A DNA stretch of 64,000 bases from the NCBI RefSeq assembly GCF_003417065.2, contig NZ_QVLT01000019.1:18452-82451 (forward strand). The letters run 5' to 3'. Both the position numbers and the translations under genes were made by a program. The stretch is from Hymenobacter lapidiphilus (lineage in GTDB: Bacteria; Bacteroidota; Bacteroidia; Cytophagales; Hymenobacteraceae). Numbering within the stretch: position 1 is the stretch's first letter; each line of letters opens with the position of its first letter. Under the pieces are notes generated by a model. The model searched no databases, was not told the origin of the DNA, and saw nothing but the letters and a program-made list of their open reading frames with translations. Shown piece after piece: positions 48,141 through 59,524 of the stretch.

Positions 48141-49487
48141 TTAGCGGCCGGCCGCCGCCTGGTACATGACAATCAGGTCGTTCTTGGTTCTGATTTTGCG
48201 GTCGAAAGCCCTGATTTTGCTTTGCAGCAGCGTGCGGAACGCGTCGTTGGCGGGACTGGGGCTGAGCTTATCGAGGTTGTCGGCCAGCACCTGCCGCTCC
48301 TGCTCATCGAGGCGGATGAACTCGCGCAGGGCCTGTACCCGCAGCGCCGCTTCGGCGGCCGGAGCCGGCGCGGGCGTGGCGGGGTCGGCCGTGGCCTGCC
48401 GCTTGCGCATGTAATAGTCGAGGGCACTCATCTCGAACACCTTGTCGCAGGCCATAATGAACTGCTCCCACACCTGGTCCGACTCCTCGCCGCGCACCGG
48501 GCCCACCTGTTTCCAGGCCGCCTGCAGCTCTTTGGCGCGGGTTACGGCTTCGGGCATGGGCCGCTTCAGCAGCTCCTGCGCCTCGGCAACCAAGGCGCGC
48601 TTGCGGCGCAGGTTTTCCTCGCCGCTGCCGTTGTTGCCACCCGCCCCGGCGTTGCTGCCCAACTGCTGGCGCTGGCTTTCAATGTGGATTTTGAGGCGCT
48701 CGAAAAAGTGGTTGTGAGCCGCCCGAAAGCTCGCCCACAAATCGGTGGCCTGCTTGCGGGGCAGGGTGCCGTCGATTTCCTTCCAGGCCTGCTGCAGCAC
48801 TTTCAGCTTGCGGCTGGTATCCTCGAAATCGGTGGAGTTCTGCAGGGCTTCCGAACGACGAATCAGGTCTTTGTACTGGTCGAGCGTGCGGTTGTTCATG
48901 GCCTTCTTCACGGCCAGGTAGTCCTTTTTACGGGCGTAGAATGCGTCGGCGGCGGTCTGAAAACGCTTTTCCAGCTCGTCGGTCAGCTCCTTTTCCACCG
49001 GCCCGGTTTTAATCCAGGCTTGGCGCAACTCCTTGATCTGGTCGCTGCCTTCCTGCCAATCAAGCGTGTCGCGCAGGGCCTCGGCTTGCTCGATGAGGCT
49101 GTTTTTGGTAGCCAGGTTTTTGGCCCGGTTGTGCCGCACAGTGGCCTGAATGGCATCCTCGGCCACGCTGAGCCGCTGGTGCAGCCCAGCGAAGTCGCCC
49201 AGCGCATCGTAGCTGCCGGCCTGCTCCTTCAGGTGCAGGGCCTTCATCAAAAACGAGCCTTTATTGTCCGATTCGTCGATGCTGCGCAGCAGCTCCTCGA
49301 CTTTGGCCTGGTAGCGGGCGAAACGCTCGGCAAAATAGCGCAACGACGCTTCGGGCGAATCTTTTACCTGGCCCACCGGCCGGGCCGGATAATCGAGCAC
49401 GGGACGCAGCCAGACCTGGTCGCCCTCCGCGTAGCCATACTGCCGGGCCTGGGCCAGCAGTTGGTCGGGGGATGCCGGTAATTCCAT
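48141..49487 (-). CDS. DUF349-repeat protein
   Basis: A 448-residue cytoplasmic protein built of long helices and several DUF349-type units (for example QIKELRQAWIKTGPVEKELTDELEKRFQTAADAF and KVLQQAWKEIDGTLPRKQATDLWASFRAAHNHFFERLK). DUF349 repeats form coiled-coil modules in Bacteroidota and Actinobacteria; function unknown. The C-terminus has a Pro/Ala linker and a short helical cap. ATG 49487 chosen. Divergent from ettA. Confidence 0.85.
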   Translation of the reverse strand: MELPASPDQLLAQARQYGYAEGDQVWLRPVLDYPARPVGQVKDSPEASLRYFAERFARYQAKVEELLRSIDESDNKGSFLMKALHLKEQAGSYDALGDFAGLHQRLSVAEDAIQATVRHNRAKNLATKNSLIEQAEALRDTLDWQEGSDQIKELRQAWIKTGPVEKELTDELEKRFQTAADAFYARKKDYLAVKKAMNNRTLDQYKDLIRRSEALQNSTDFEDTSRKLKVLQQAWKEIDGTLPRKQATDLWASFRAAHNHFFERLKIHIESQRQQLGSNAGAGGNNGSGEENLRRKRALVAEAQELLKRPMPEAVTRAKELQAAWKQVGPVRGEESDQVWEQFIMACDKVFEMSALDYYMRKRQATADPATPAPAPAAEAALRVQALREFIRLDEQERQVLADNLDKLSPSPANDAFRTLLQSKIRAFDRKIRTKNDLIVMYQAAAGR

Positions 49488-49608
49488 AATCGGATAAAAA
49501 ACAACTAAGTGGGGAAGGAGAACTGAGGGCAGAACGAGGTACAAGTTTACGGCTTGTTGGCCAGATTAGCTGCCGGCCCCAAAGGGCGGAATGTTGGGGC
49601 GGGCTGCC

Positions 49609-49616
49609 TACCTTTG
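49609..49616 (+). promoter_or_regulatory. -7 promoter box TACCTTTG for ettA
   Basis: Exact TAnnTTTG match 71 bases before the ettA ATG. Confidence 0.5.
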
Positions 49617-49687
49617 ATAGGCCGACAACGCCGGCCGGCCGGCTTTCTGCCCGCCCAGGCCTTTTTTTCAGCTTCTACTTTCTTGTC

Positions 49688-51355
<1,668 letters not shown>

Positions 51356-51382
51356 GGGCCCCGTTCTTAGTGAGTAACTACG

Positions 51383-51429
51383 GCAACCGCTGTTCATCCT
51401 ACCGGAGGATGAACAGCGGTTGCTTCTTT
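51383..51429 (+). terminator. Intrinsic terminator of ettA
   Basis: Perfect 18-bp stem (51383-51400 with 51406-51423), 5-nt loop, then TTCTTT. Confidence 0.85.
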
Positions 51430-51611
51430 GTAGGTAGTACTGGAGCAGTGTAGAAAGTCGAAAAAATCCCACGCTTCGGCAAGCGTACGCCAGATGAAGC
51501 ATGAAGTTCTGACTGTTGCTGGCTGTCTTTTAAACAGCTTAATTGTCTTTGCTCCTACCAGCCAACGCAATTTCTCCTATCTTACCTGCCTAACCGATTA
51601 GCTGCCTGGCT

Positions 51612-51944
51612 TTGCTGCATCTGAAACCCGTGGCAGAGCCCACTCCGCAAGACTACAGCAATCGGCGTTGGAGTGTGCGGCTGCTGTTGCTGAATGCCGC
51701 GCTATTTTGCCGAGTGGTGTATTCGGGCTATTTAGCCCGCTATTTCTACACCGATACGCAGGATATTCTGTCGTTCCTGGGGCCCTTAGTGACGCTGCCG
51801 CTGTTGCTGACCGGAATAATCTGGTCGTTGCCCCGCTCCCTGAACCGCCCCTTCCGGGTGCTGCTGGTGCTCAGCTTAGTGCTGCTGGTTGGTGGCCTAT
51901 GGTTGGCTTGGTTTGCTACTCACTTTATGCGGGGCAAATGGTGA
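51612..51944 (+). CDS. Small hypothetical membrane protein
   Basis: About 110 residues with three hydrophobic segments (VRLLLLNAALFC, GPLVTLPLLLTGIIW, LLVLSLVLLVGGLWLAWF). No ATG starts the frame; TTG 51612 or GTG 51630 are candidates. Its stop overlaps the start of the next gene (ATGGTGA at 51938-51944), implying translational coupling. Family not recognised. Confidence 0.6.
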   Translation: MLHLKPVAEPTPQDYSNRRWSVRLLLLNAALFCRVVYSGYLARYFYTDTQDILSFLGPLVTLPLLLTGIIWSLPRSLNRPFRVLLVLSLVLLVGGLWLAWFATHFMRGKW

Positions 51945-52681
51945 AGTTAATGACTTGGTGGCGCGGTTTAAGCGGCATAAACAAAGCAATGAGTGGCCTA
52001 GCTCTAGTCATGGGCCTGTTTCTGCTCTATAGTCCGCTGGCTTACCGTGAATGGCAGCGGCAGTACTGGGCGGGTGTAGTCATCGATGAATCTAATTATC
52101 CGGCGCGGCTGATTGTCGGCAGTCTGGCAGCCACGAATGGGGAGCAGGTGAAGATTCAGGACCCCGGCAATGATGAAAACAGTAAGAGTAGCAATGATGG
52201 CAAGTACATGAACTACAACTGGAACTTTGACGAGTGGCTGGCCGCCTCCTTCCAGCTACCGCCGCGGCAACTCCAGCTTACCTGGGCCTCCATCCCGGAG
52301 CGGCGATTCTACCGGGGCAATTTCGCGCTGCCCGCCGGCCGCGTCGACAGTGTGTTTGCGCTGGCTGAAACCAATCCGGCTTGGCGGGGGAGCTTCAGTA
52401 AAATGGCCAGCGAGCGGTATCATGAAATCTACCTGGATAGCTTGGTGTACGGTCCGACCGTAGTCGTCCGCCCCGGCTGGGGTGGGCGCGTGCGGGTGTG
52501 GCTGGCGGGGCGCGATACGCTGCACGTCGTCCGCCTAGGCGACTTCCAAGCGCAAAGTTTTCAGCCGAACTGGGACAAGGAGCCCCCCTATGTGTATGAT
52601 GGTGTGACACAGGCCGACTACTGGGCAGAACTCACAAGGCAAGAGAAGGAGATTCGGCACATTATCCCTCCAATATACTAG
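51938..52681 (+). CDS. DUF2931-like membrane-anchored protein
   Basis: A 247-residue protein with one N-terminal membrane segment (MSGLALVMGLFLLYSPL) and a periplasmic beta-rich domain. The pattern LQLTWASIPERRFYRGNFALP ... VVVRPGWGGRVRVWLAGRDTLHVVRLGDF resembles DUF2931 of Bacteroidota (from memory). Overlaps the previous small membrane protein by 7 bases, so both are probably one unit. The function is unknown. Confidence 0.65.
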   Translation: MVKLMTWWRGLSGINKAMSGLALVMGLFLLYSPLAYREWQRQYWAGVVIDESNYPARLIVGSLAATNGEQVKIQDPGNDENSKSSNDGKYMNYNWNFDEWLAASFQLPPRQLQLTWASIPERRFYRGNFALPAGRVDSVFALAETNPAWRGSFSKMASERYHEIYLDSLVYGPTVVVRPGWGGRVRVWLAGRDTLHVVRLGDFQAQSFQPNWDKEPPYVYDGVTQADYWAELTRQEKEIRHIIPPIY

Positions 52682-52771
52682 CCCGTCCGGCGTAGAATTA
52701 TTGCTCGGTTAAGATAATAATCAGGAGCCTACTTGCATCCCCAGAAGAATCCACTGCCCACAACCCCGCCC

Positions 52772-54258
52772 ATGACCTTTGCCGAATACGACCAGCTCGA
52801 CGGCCTCGCCCAGGCCGACCTTGTCCGCCGGGGCCAGTTGACGGCCGCCGACCTGTGCGCCGCCGCCGTAGCCCGCGCCGAAGCCGTGAACCCACGCATA
52901 AATGCCGTGGTGCGGCCACTGTATGAGGCAGCCGAGGCGCGGGCCGCGGCGGGGCTGCCGGCCGGACCGCTGGGCGGGGTACCGTTTCTGCTCAAGGATT
53001 TCGGGGCGCAGTATGCGGGCGTACCGCATAGCTCGGGCAGCCGGGCGCTGCGGGGCTTCGTGCCGGCGCAGGATGCCGAGCTGGTGCGGCGCTGGCAGGC
53101 GGCGGGGCTCAACGTGTTGGGCAAAACCAACACGCCCGAGTTTGCCCTGATGGGCGTAACCGAGCCGGCGCTATTCGGGGCCACGCGCAACCCCTGGAAC
53201 CCCGACCACACGCCGGGCGGCTCCAGCGGCGGGGCGGCGGCGGCCGTAGCGGCCGGCATCGTGCCAGTGGCCGGGGCCGGCGACGGGGGCGGCTCCATCC
53301 GCATCCCGGCGGCCTGCTGCGGGCTGTTCGGCCTCAAGCCCAGCCGGGCCGCAACCCCACCGGCCCCGAGCAGGGCCGAGAAGTGGCAGGGCGCGGCCGT
53401 GGAGCACGTGCTTAGCCGCTCGGTGCGCGACAGCGCGGCCCTGCTCGACGCCACCGCCGGCCCCGACCCCGGCGCGCCCTACCTTCCTGCCCCCGCCTGC
53501 CGGCCTTACCTGGAGGAGGTAACCGCCCGCCGGGCCGGCTGCGCATCGGTTTTAGCCTTGGACACCCGCTGGGCAAGCCGCTGCACCCCGAGTGCGCCAC
53601 GGCCGTGCGCGAGGCCGCTGCGCTGCTCGGAAGCCTGGGCCACGAGGTGGAGGAAGTGCCGCTGCCCTTCGATGGGCAGGCCGTAGCGCGGGCGTTCCTG
53701 ATGCTGTACTTCGGCGAAACCGGGGCCAGTATTGCCGCGCTGGCGCAGCACCTGGGCCGCCCCGCCCGGCCCGCCGACGTGGAGCCCACCACCTGGCTGC
53801 TGGGCCTGCTGGGCCGCACCTACTCGGCCGCCGACTTCGCAGCGGCCCGCCACTCCTGGAACGACTGTGCCCGCAGCCTCGGCCACTTCCACCAGATGTA
53901 CGACTTACTGCTCACGCCTACGCTGGCTGTGCCGCCGGTGCGCATCGGCGAGTTGCAGCCCAAGCCCACCGAGCAGTTGCTGCTGAAGCTGGTGAACACC
54001 TTCGGGCTGGGCGGACTGATGCGCCGTTCGGGCCTGGTGGAGCAGCTGGCCGAACAAAGTCTCGAAAAGACGCCCTACACCCAGTTTGTCAATCTTACGG
54101 GCCAGCCGGCCATGTCGGTGCCTCTACACTGGACCGCCGACGGCCTCCCCTGCGGCGTGCAGTTCGTGGCTCCCCTGGGTGCCGAGGACGTGCTGTTCCG
54201 CGTAGCCGGCCAACTGGAACAGGCTCAACCGTGGTTTGGGCGGCGGCCGATGCTTTGA
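52772..54258 (+). pseudogene. Amidase-signature enzyme, interrupted by a 1-base frameshift
   Basis: An amidase-signature hydrolase of about 496 residues when joined. The N-terminal part has the catalytic Lys in [14 protein letters not shown] and the Ser-cisSer region [11 protein letters not shown] ... [11 protein letters not shown]. These resemble 6-aminohexanoate-cyclic-dimer hydrolases. The first frame from 52772 runs off at 53686; the correct continuation ([17 protein letters not shown]) is in another frame that leads to 54258. Adding one base in the C-rich tract 53522-53537 restores the chain through ...[13 protein letters not shown]. Likely sequencing error or recent mutation; the ORF parts otherwise look intact. 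Confidence 0.85.
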
Positions 54259-54271
54259 GCTGTTAGCTGGC

Positions 54272-54484
54272 TTATTGCGGCATAAACCAGTGCAGGTAAC
54301 CACAGTTGTCGCACTCGTAGCATAAGGCCGAGGCATCGGTCCAGTCCAGGCTGAGAAAGGTGGACGTGGCGCTGTTGAGCTGCGCCTTGCGCCGCCAGAA
54401 GCGGTTGTGCCGGCAGATTACGCAGTGCAGCTCGTGGCCCTTAATCTCAACGCCAACTGGCTCAAGAGCATCAAATAAACCCAT
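54272..54484 (-). CDS. Small zinc-ribbon-like protein
   Basis: A 70-residue protein with two Cys pairs, CVIC near residue 21 and CDNC near 58, plus Trp and aromatic residues between, giving a four-Cys zinc ribbon. Similar stand-alone ribbon proteins (ending CDxCGY-hWF) occur in many bacteria, often annotated as DNA-binding, without proven function. Convergent with the amidase gene, 13 bases apart. Confidence 0.7.
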   Translation of the reverse strand: MGLFDALEPVGVEIKGHELHCVICRHNRFWRRKAQLNSATSTFLSLDWTDASALCYECDNCGYLHWFMPQ

Positions 54485-54522
54485 AGGAGTAGTAATTTGG
54501 ACAGGTACAGACCCGCTGCCGG

Positions 54523-55182
54523 CTACAGCTGATATGTGAGGGTAGGCGTGAGCGTCAGCATCTCAAAGGTGGAAACTGATATCAGGTAGTAACCGCGCGC
54601 TTTCAGGCCCAGCCGCAGCCGGGTGTCGATGGGCCGAGAGTATTCCAGCCCGGCCACCACGCCGCCCTCCTCGGCATAGCCGTTGCCCCGGTTATTTTCG
54701 CTGATCATGATGAAAGGCTGATTGCCCACCAGTACCGGTGCTATGGCGGCCGATTGGGAGGCCGTGGTCATGTATACCAGGCCGGCGTGCAGCTTCAGGT
54801 CGCGGGCAATACTATGCTCGTACACGACCTGGAAGGCGTTATTGATGTAGCGCAACCGGAAATCAATCTGGGCAAACGTGCCTGGGGAGTTCTGGTAGCG
54901 CACGTGCTTCTCGTCCATGTTCACGCTGCGGGTGTAGCCCAGCGCCACCGCCGACTTTGGGCTTAGCTGGTAGCCAATTTCGCCCCCGCCGGCCGCGCCC
55001 AGCAACCGCACGTGCTGCAATTCATAGGAATAGTCTTTGAAAGAAGCTGCCTGAAAGTTGGCAACGCCTCCGTAGTGAATCTGCAGACTTACCCGGCCCG
55101 GTGGCCGCGCCGCTACCTGCGCCCACGCTGGCACACTGCCGCCCGCCAGCAGCAGGCCGGCGACTACTAATTTCAATTTCAT
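54523..55182 (-). CDS. Putative outer-membrane beta-barrel protein
   Basis: A 219-residue exported protein with a signal peptide (cleavage after AWA) and alternating amphipathic strands (GGGEIGYQLSPKSAVALGYTRSV, AFQVVYEHSIARDLKLHAGLVYM, VVAGLEYSRPIDTRLRLGLKARGYY), ending in TLTPTLTYQL as barrels do. About eight strands are expected. The role (porin, adhesin) is unknown. ATG 55182 preferred to TTG 55188. Confidence 0.7.
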   Translation of the reverse strand: MKLKLVVAGLLLAGGSVPAWAQVAARPPGRVSLQIHYGGVANFQAASFKDYSYELQHVRLLGAAGGGEIGYQLSPKSAVALGYTRSVNMDEKHVRYQNSPGTFAQIDFRLRYINNAFQVVYEHSIARDLKLHAGLVYMTTASQSAAIAPVLVGNQPFIMISENNRGNGYAEEGGVVAGLEYSRPIDTRLRLGLKARGYYLISVSTFEMLTLTPTLTYQL

Positions 55183-55330
55183 AGACAAGTAATAATCCAG
55201 ACGAGGACAAAAATAACCGTAAGCTAGCGCAGTACACCTTGCCGTACAAGCAGCTTGTAGATGCGACCGGTTTTCAAACTACAAAGAGCTGATTAACAGA
55301 ATTATTCACTCATTACCCAAGTCACTCGGC

Positions 55331-58300
55331 TCACCCCAGCAGCTCCTCGATATCCTCCTTCGTCAGGTTTTTGATGACGGCTTCGTCGGTGGAAATAAGG
55401 TCGGTGACGAGTTGGATTTTCTTGCGCTGCAGGGCCAGGATTTTCTCCTCTACCGTGCCACGGGTGATGAACTTGTAGGTGAATACCGTGCGCTCCTGGC
55501 CGATGCGGTGGGCGCGGTCGACGGCCTGGGCCTCCACGGCCGGGTTCCACCAGGGGTCGAGCAGGAACACGTAGTCGGCAGCCGTGAGGTTGAGGCCCAC
55601 GCCGCCGGCCTTGAGGCTGATGAGGAACACGCGTAGCTCGGGCGTATCCTGAAAGCGGGTGACCTCCTTGTGCCGGTCGCGGGTGTTACCGTCGAGGTAG
55701 GCGTAGGTAATCTGCCGCTCGTCGAGGGCGGTGCGCACCAGGTCCAGGTGTTTCACGAACTGGCTAAATACGAGCACTTTGTGCCCTTCGGCTACCACGC
55801 TTTTTATCATGCGCACTACCTCGCGCAGCTTGCCCGACTCGTGGGTGTAGTTCGGGTCGGCCAGGCGGGGGTGGTTGGCAATCAGGCGCAGCTTGGTGAG
55901 GCCCTGGAGCAGCACGAACTGGGTGTTGGCCGAGCCGGTTTCCTCCAGGTTCTGCAGAATCAGGTTGCGGTAGTGGCTCTTGGTTTCCTCGTAGAACTGC
56001 TGCTGCTCATCGGTCATGGCGCAGTAGTTCAGATTCTCGATTTTGGCGGGCAGCTCGGTGGCCACCTGGGCCTTGTGGCGGCGCAGGATGAAGGGCTTGA
56101 TAAGCGCGTGCAGCCGGCGGCGCTTGTCCTCGTCCTGGTGCTTTTCGATGGGCTTGAGGAATTCCTTGCGGAAAAACGCCTGGGTGCCCAGCAGGCCGGG
56201 GTTGATGAACGACATCTGCGACCACAAATCCATCGTGCTGTTTTCCACCGGCGTGCCGGTCAGAATCAGGCGGTGGCGGGCCGGCAGCTGGCGCACGGCC
56301 TGCGAGGTGGTCGAGCCGGGGTTTTTAATGGCCTGCGACTCGTCGAGAATCACGTAGTCGAACTGGTAGGTTTTGAGCAGCTCGATATCCAGCCGCACGA
56401 TGCCGTAGCTGGTCAGCACCACGTCGTAGTCGGCAAACTGGGCTACGTTTTTCTCGCGGTAGGTGCCGGTATAGATGAGCAGGCGCAGGCCGGGCGCGAA
56501 TTTAAAGGCTTCGGTCATCCAGTTGTACACCAGCGAGGTAGGCATCACCAGCAGCGAGGCCGCCCCGCGGGCCGTAGCCGTTTCCTTGCGCTGCAGCAGC
56601 AGCGCCAGCGTTTGCACGGTATTGTGGGTGAGCACGAAATTATCGGTCACGTACAGCCGGTCGGGCGCATCGACGGCAATGCACTGGGCCGGCATCCGCC
56701 CGACCAGCTCTACGGCCTTGATACCGCGGTAAGGTGGGTACTTGGTTTTGGGCCGGTATAGCGCCACTTTGCGCCCCAGCCGGAAGGGCACCACCGCGGG
56801 CGGCAGGCTTAAGGTGAGCGTGTAGGCCAGCCGCCCAGTGCGCGTTTCGCCCCCGTACGTGTAGGTGGGCACCTTGCTGCTCTGGCGCACCGTACCGCCC
56901 AACGACTGCACCAAAAAGGTGACGCCTGCAATCAGCGCCGACGAAACCGAGGTAAACTGGCACACGTCGCCGCTGGCCGACACGTAGCCGTCGGTGTCCA
57001 TCAGGCCCTGCAGCATGGCCACGCGGGTGGCCACGTCGTTCACCAGATAGGCTTCCGGAATAAATTTATCGGCCGAGCCGCGCCCTTTCAGGCCAAGTTT
57101 TCCGATAGTCTGCATCAGCTCGTTGGTCCAGCCTGCCGTGGCCTTCACCAGCGAGTAGTCATACGAGTCGCCCTGCCGGTGCATAGTCAGCGTGGGCGGC
57201 AGCGTATCGGCCACGTAGTTCACAATTTGCGCGTCGGCGCTGGAAATGCTGATGCTGTTTTGGCGAAAGCAGCCGTCGCCGAGCAGCAGGCCGAGCAGGT
57301 AGGGGTCGAGCGGTACAGGCTGGGGAGCAAAGGCCACCGGGGCTACCAAGGGCACAAACCATTTGGTGTTGCCGTGCCGGTCGTGCAGGTCATGTTGCAG
57401 GGCGGCCAGCTCCTTCACCTGGTAGGGCTGCTGGCGGTGCTTCTGCACCGGGCTTTGCACGGCCCACAGGTGCTCGGCGCAGCACTCGGCCGTAGCGCCA
57501 TCGGTAAACGTCACCCGGTAAATCTCCTTCTCGCCCTGCGGGAAAACGCCCGTAATGCGCGAACGGGCGCCCTGTGAGTTAATCAGCACATCGCCCACCC
57601 GGGCCTCGCCCATGGTTTTCCAACCTGTGGGCGTCAGCAGCTGGGCGTGCAGCGGCTGGGCCTTGCCGAGCCCCATATCGTCGGCCAGGCAGCCGCCAAA
57701 CTGGTAGTTCTGCACGAAGTGGAGCCAGTCGTAGCCGGCCTTCTGGTAGGGGCGCAGCTCACCCCGGAAGGTGGTGGGCATGGGCTGCTCGGCCACGGCT
57801 TCGAATTCGCGCAACTGCTCCAACTTGCGACTCATCAGCACGGTGGCCAGGTTGCCGCTCTGCAGGTCGGCCACCAGCGACACGTGGTGCTTGCGCAGGC
57901 TCAGGCCTTGGTTGTGCTCCTCGGCGAAGGCAAACAGCTCCAGGTACTGCGCAAACCACTCCTCCGGAATGATGGCAATCTGGCCGTTGGGCAGCCGGAA
58001 CTCGGGCCGCTTATTGAGAATGTAGGGCCGCAGCCTGATAAACGGAATCTCAAACTCGCCAAAACGCACCACGCCATGCACGTCGAACCAGTCGTTGGTT
58101 TCGGTGATGCCTACCTCTACCGATACGGGGCCGATGAAGTAGTCTTTGCCCGAAGATCGGCCCTGCTTCACCGTAAAGCCGCGCTGGGTCAGCTCGTCGG
58201 TGTGGTCGTGGAGCCAGCGGAAGGCGGTAGCTTTTTCGAGCATGGCGCGCCCGCCTTGCACCTCCAGGGCCCGGGCCTGCAGCTCGCGCACTACTTCCTG

Positions 58301-59346
58301 CTCCTGATCAAGGTCACGGATGAGGCGGTGGAAGATGTAGTTGTCGGCCTGCTTTTCCAGCTTCACGCACACGCGCTTGTCGTGGTCGGAGGGCACCGTG
58401 TGGGGGCCGTAGCGGAAGCTCAGGTCGAAGTGGATATGGTTGGCGGGCGGCGCCGGGGCAACGGCCGTAACGGCCGTTGCCCCGGCAGCCCGCCGGCCCG
58501 GGCGCGGGCAGCGGCTGGTGCGGCCGCGGCCGCAACGGGCACCGGCGCGTCGGAGAAAGTGAGCTGGGGCCGGGCCACGTAGCGCTCCGAGCGGATATCG
58601 AAGCCGCGGGCGTGCACATCGAACGACTCGACCAGCGGGGCCACGAACTTGTGAAAATAGCTGTCCTCGACCTGGCGCGGAATGATGATGAACTTCTTGT
58701 TGAGGAAGGGCTTGAGTTTTTTACCGTCTACCTCGTTGCGGAAGTTGTGCAGCACGTCGCCCACCAGCAGCCAGGCGGGCTGCTCGCACACTATCACCGT
58801 GTTTTTGTACTGAAAATCGAGCTTCTGCCCCTGGTACTGAATGGTGGGGAAGTAGTGGGTGTTTTCCTCGTTGCGCCGGAAGTGAAACAGCACCGAGGCG
58901 GGTTCCGGGGCCAGGGAAATCTCGCGCCAGGTTGGCTCACCGTCGCGGCCCATAATGAACACGTACTTACCCGCCAGCCGCACCATAATCTGGCCCAGGC
59001 GCTCCTGCACGTAACGGCAGATGGCCTCCTGCAGCACCTTATCGCCCTTTTCAGGGTCGTACGTTTTCAGGAAGAAGTCAGCTGGCGTCGTCTTTTTCTT
59101 GGGCCCGAACTCCTTGATGACCGCGTCCTGACTTATCTGGTCGGTGAGGGCTACCAGCTCGAAATCGGTGTCGTCGAGGCCGACCGCAAATTCGGCCGCG
59201 TTTTTGGCCGATACGGTTTGGTGCAGCAGCGTCAGCTGCCCCCGCTCGTTGCGCTGCACCACGTACGACTCGAATAAATACCCCAGATACTCATGCTCCA
59301 GCAGCGAATAAACAATCTGAAACGGTTGCGTAGTCGAGACCTTCAT
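55331..59346 (-). pseudogene. SNF2-family helicase with in-frame intein, plus a 1-base frameshift near its N-terminal third
   Basis: Together about 1338 codons; without the 347-residue intein the host protein is about 990 residues, the usual size for Bacteroidota SNF2 helicases. The N-terminal half (from ATG 59346, KVSTTQPFQIVYSLLEHEY) is in one frame until about 58500; the helicase part continues in another frame, joined if one base is added in the GC run 58481-58510, giving an Ala/Val/Pro linker then HIHFDLSFRY. Helicase motifs: Walker A (split by the intein, GLGK/T), DESQ box in VILDESQAIKN, motif III/IV region and C-terminal VDRAHRIGQ. It is a chromatin/repair-type ATPase translocase acting on DNA. 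Frameshift looks like sequencing error. Confidence 0.85.
56621..57661 (-). mobile_element. Class 3 LAGLIDADG intein in the SNF2 Walker A motif
   Basis: An inserted 347-residue protein element (Ala246 to Asn592 of the 58396-55331 frame) between GLGK and TVQTL, that is in the P-loop GLGKT. It starts with Ala, not Cys or Ser, and ends VLTHN before Thr +1. Class 3 triad: Trp311 in AEHLW, Cys572 in AQCIAVD and Thr590 in LTHN; His309 is the block B His. Homing endonuclease motifs LLGLLLGDG (367-375) and LQGLMDTDG (462-470) are present, so it may still be mobile. Class 3 inteins splice by attack from the internal Cys rather than from residue 1; an Snf2 intein of Deinococcus radiodurans is a known class 3 case. 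Confidence 0.9.
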
Positions 59347-59524
59347 GGTCGGGCTTAATAGGGGCAATGAAATAAAGACAGCCCGCTAAATAGCGTAATT
59401 TTAATGAATAAGAAAGTTCGGCAGCAGAATAAACATACTAAAAGCCGGTATCCTTTCGTTTTAGCGCGCAAATCCGGCCCGTAGCCCTGCTTCCGTCGGC
59501 AACGGCGTACCCCACAGAGGTGGC

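Noticed and set aside
56621..57661. Reading the intein as a class 2 (Ala1) intein or as an ordinary helicase insert domain
   Set aside because: Class 2 also begins with Ala, but lacks the Trp-Cys-Thr triad; here Trp311, Cys572 and Thr590 are all present, so class 3 is the better fit. A helicase domain would not sit inside the P-loop.
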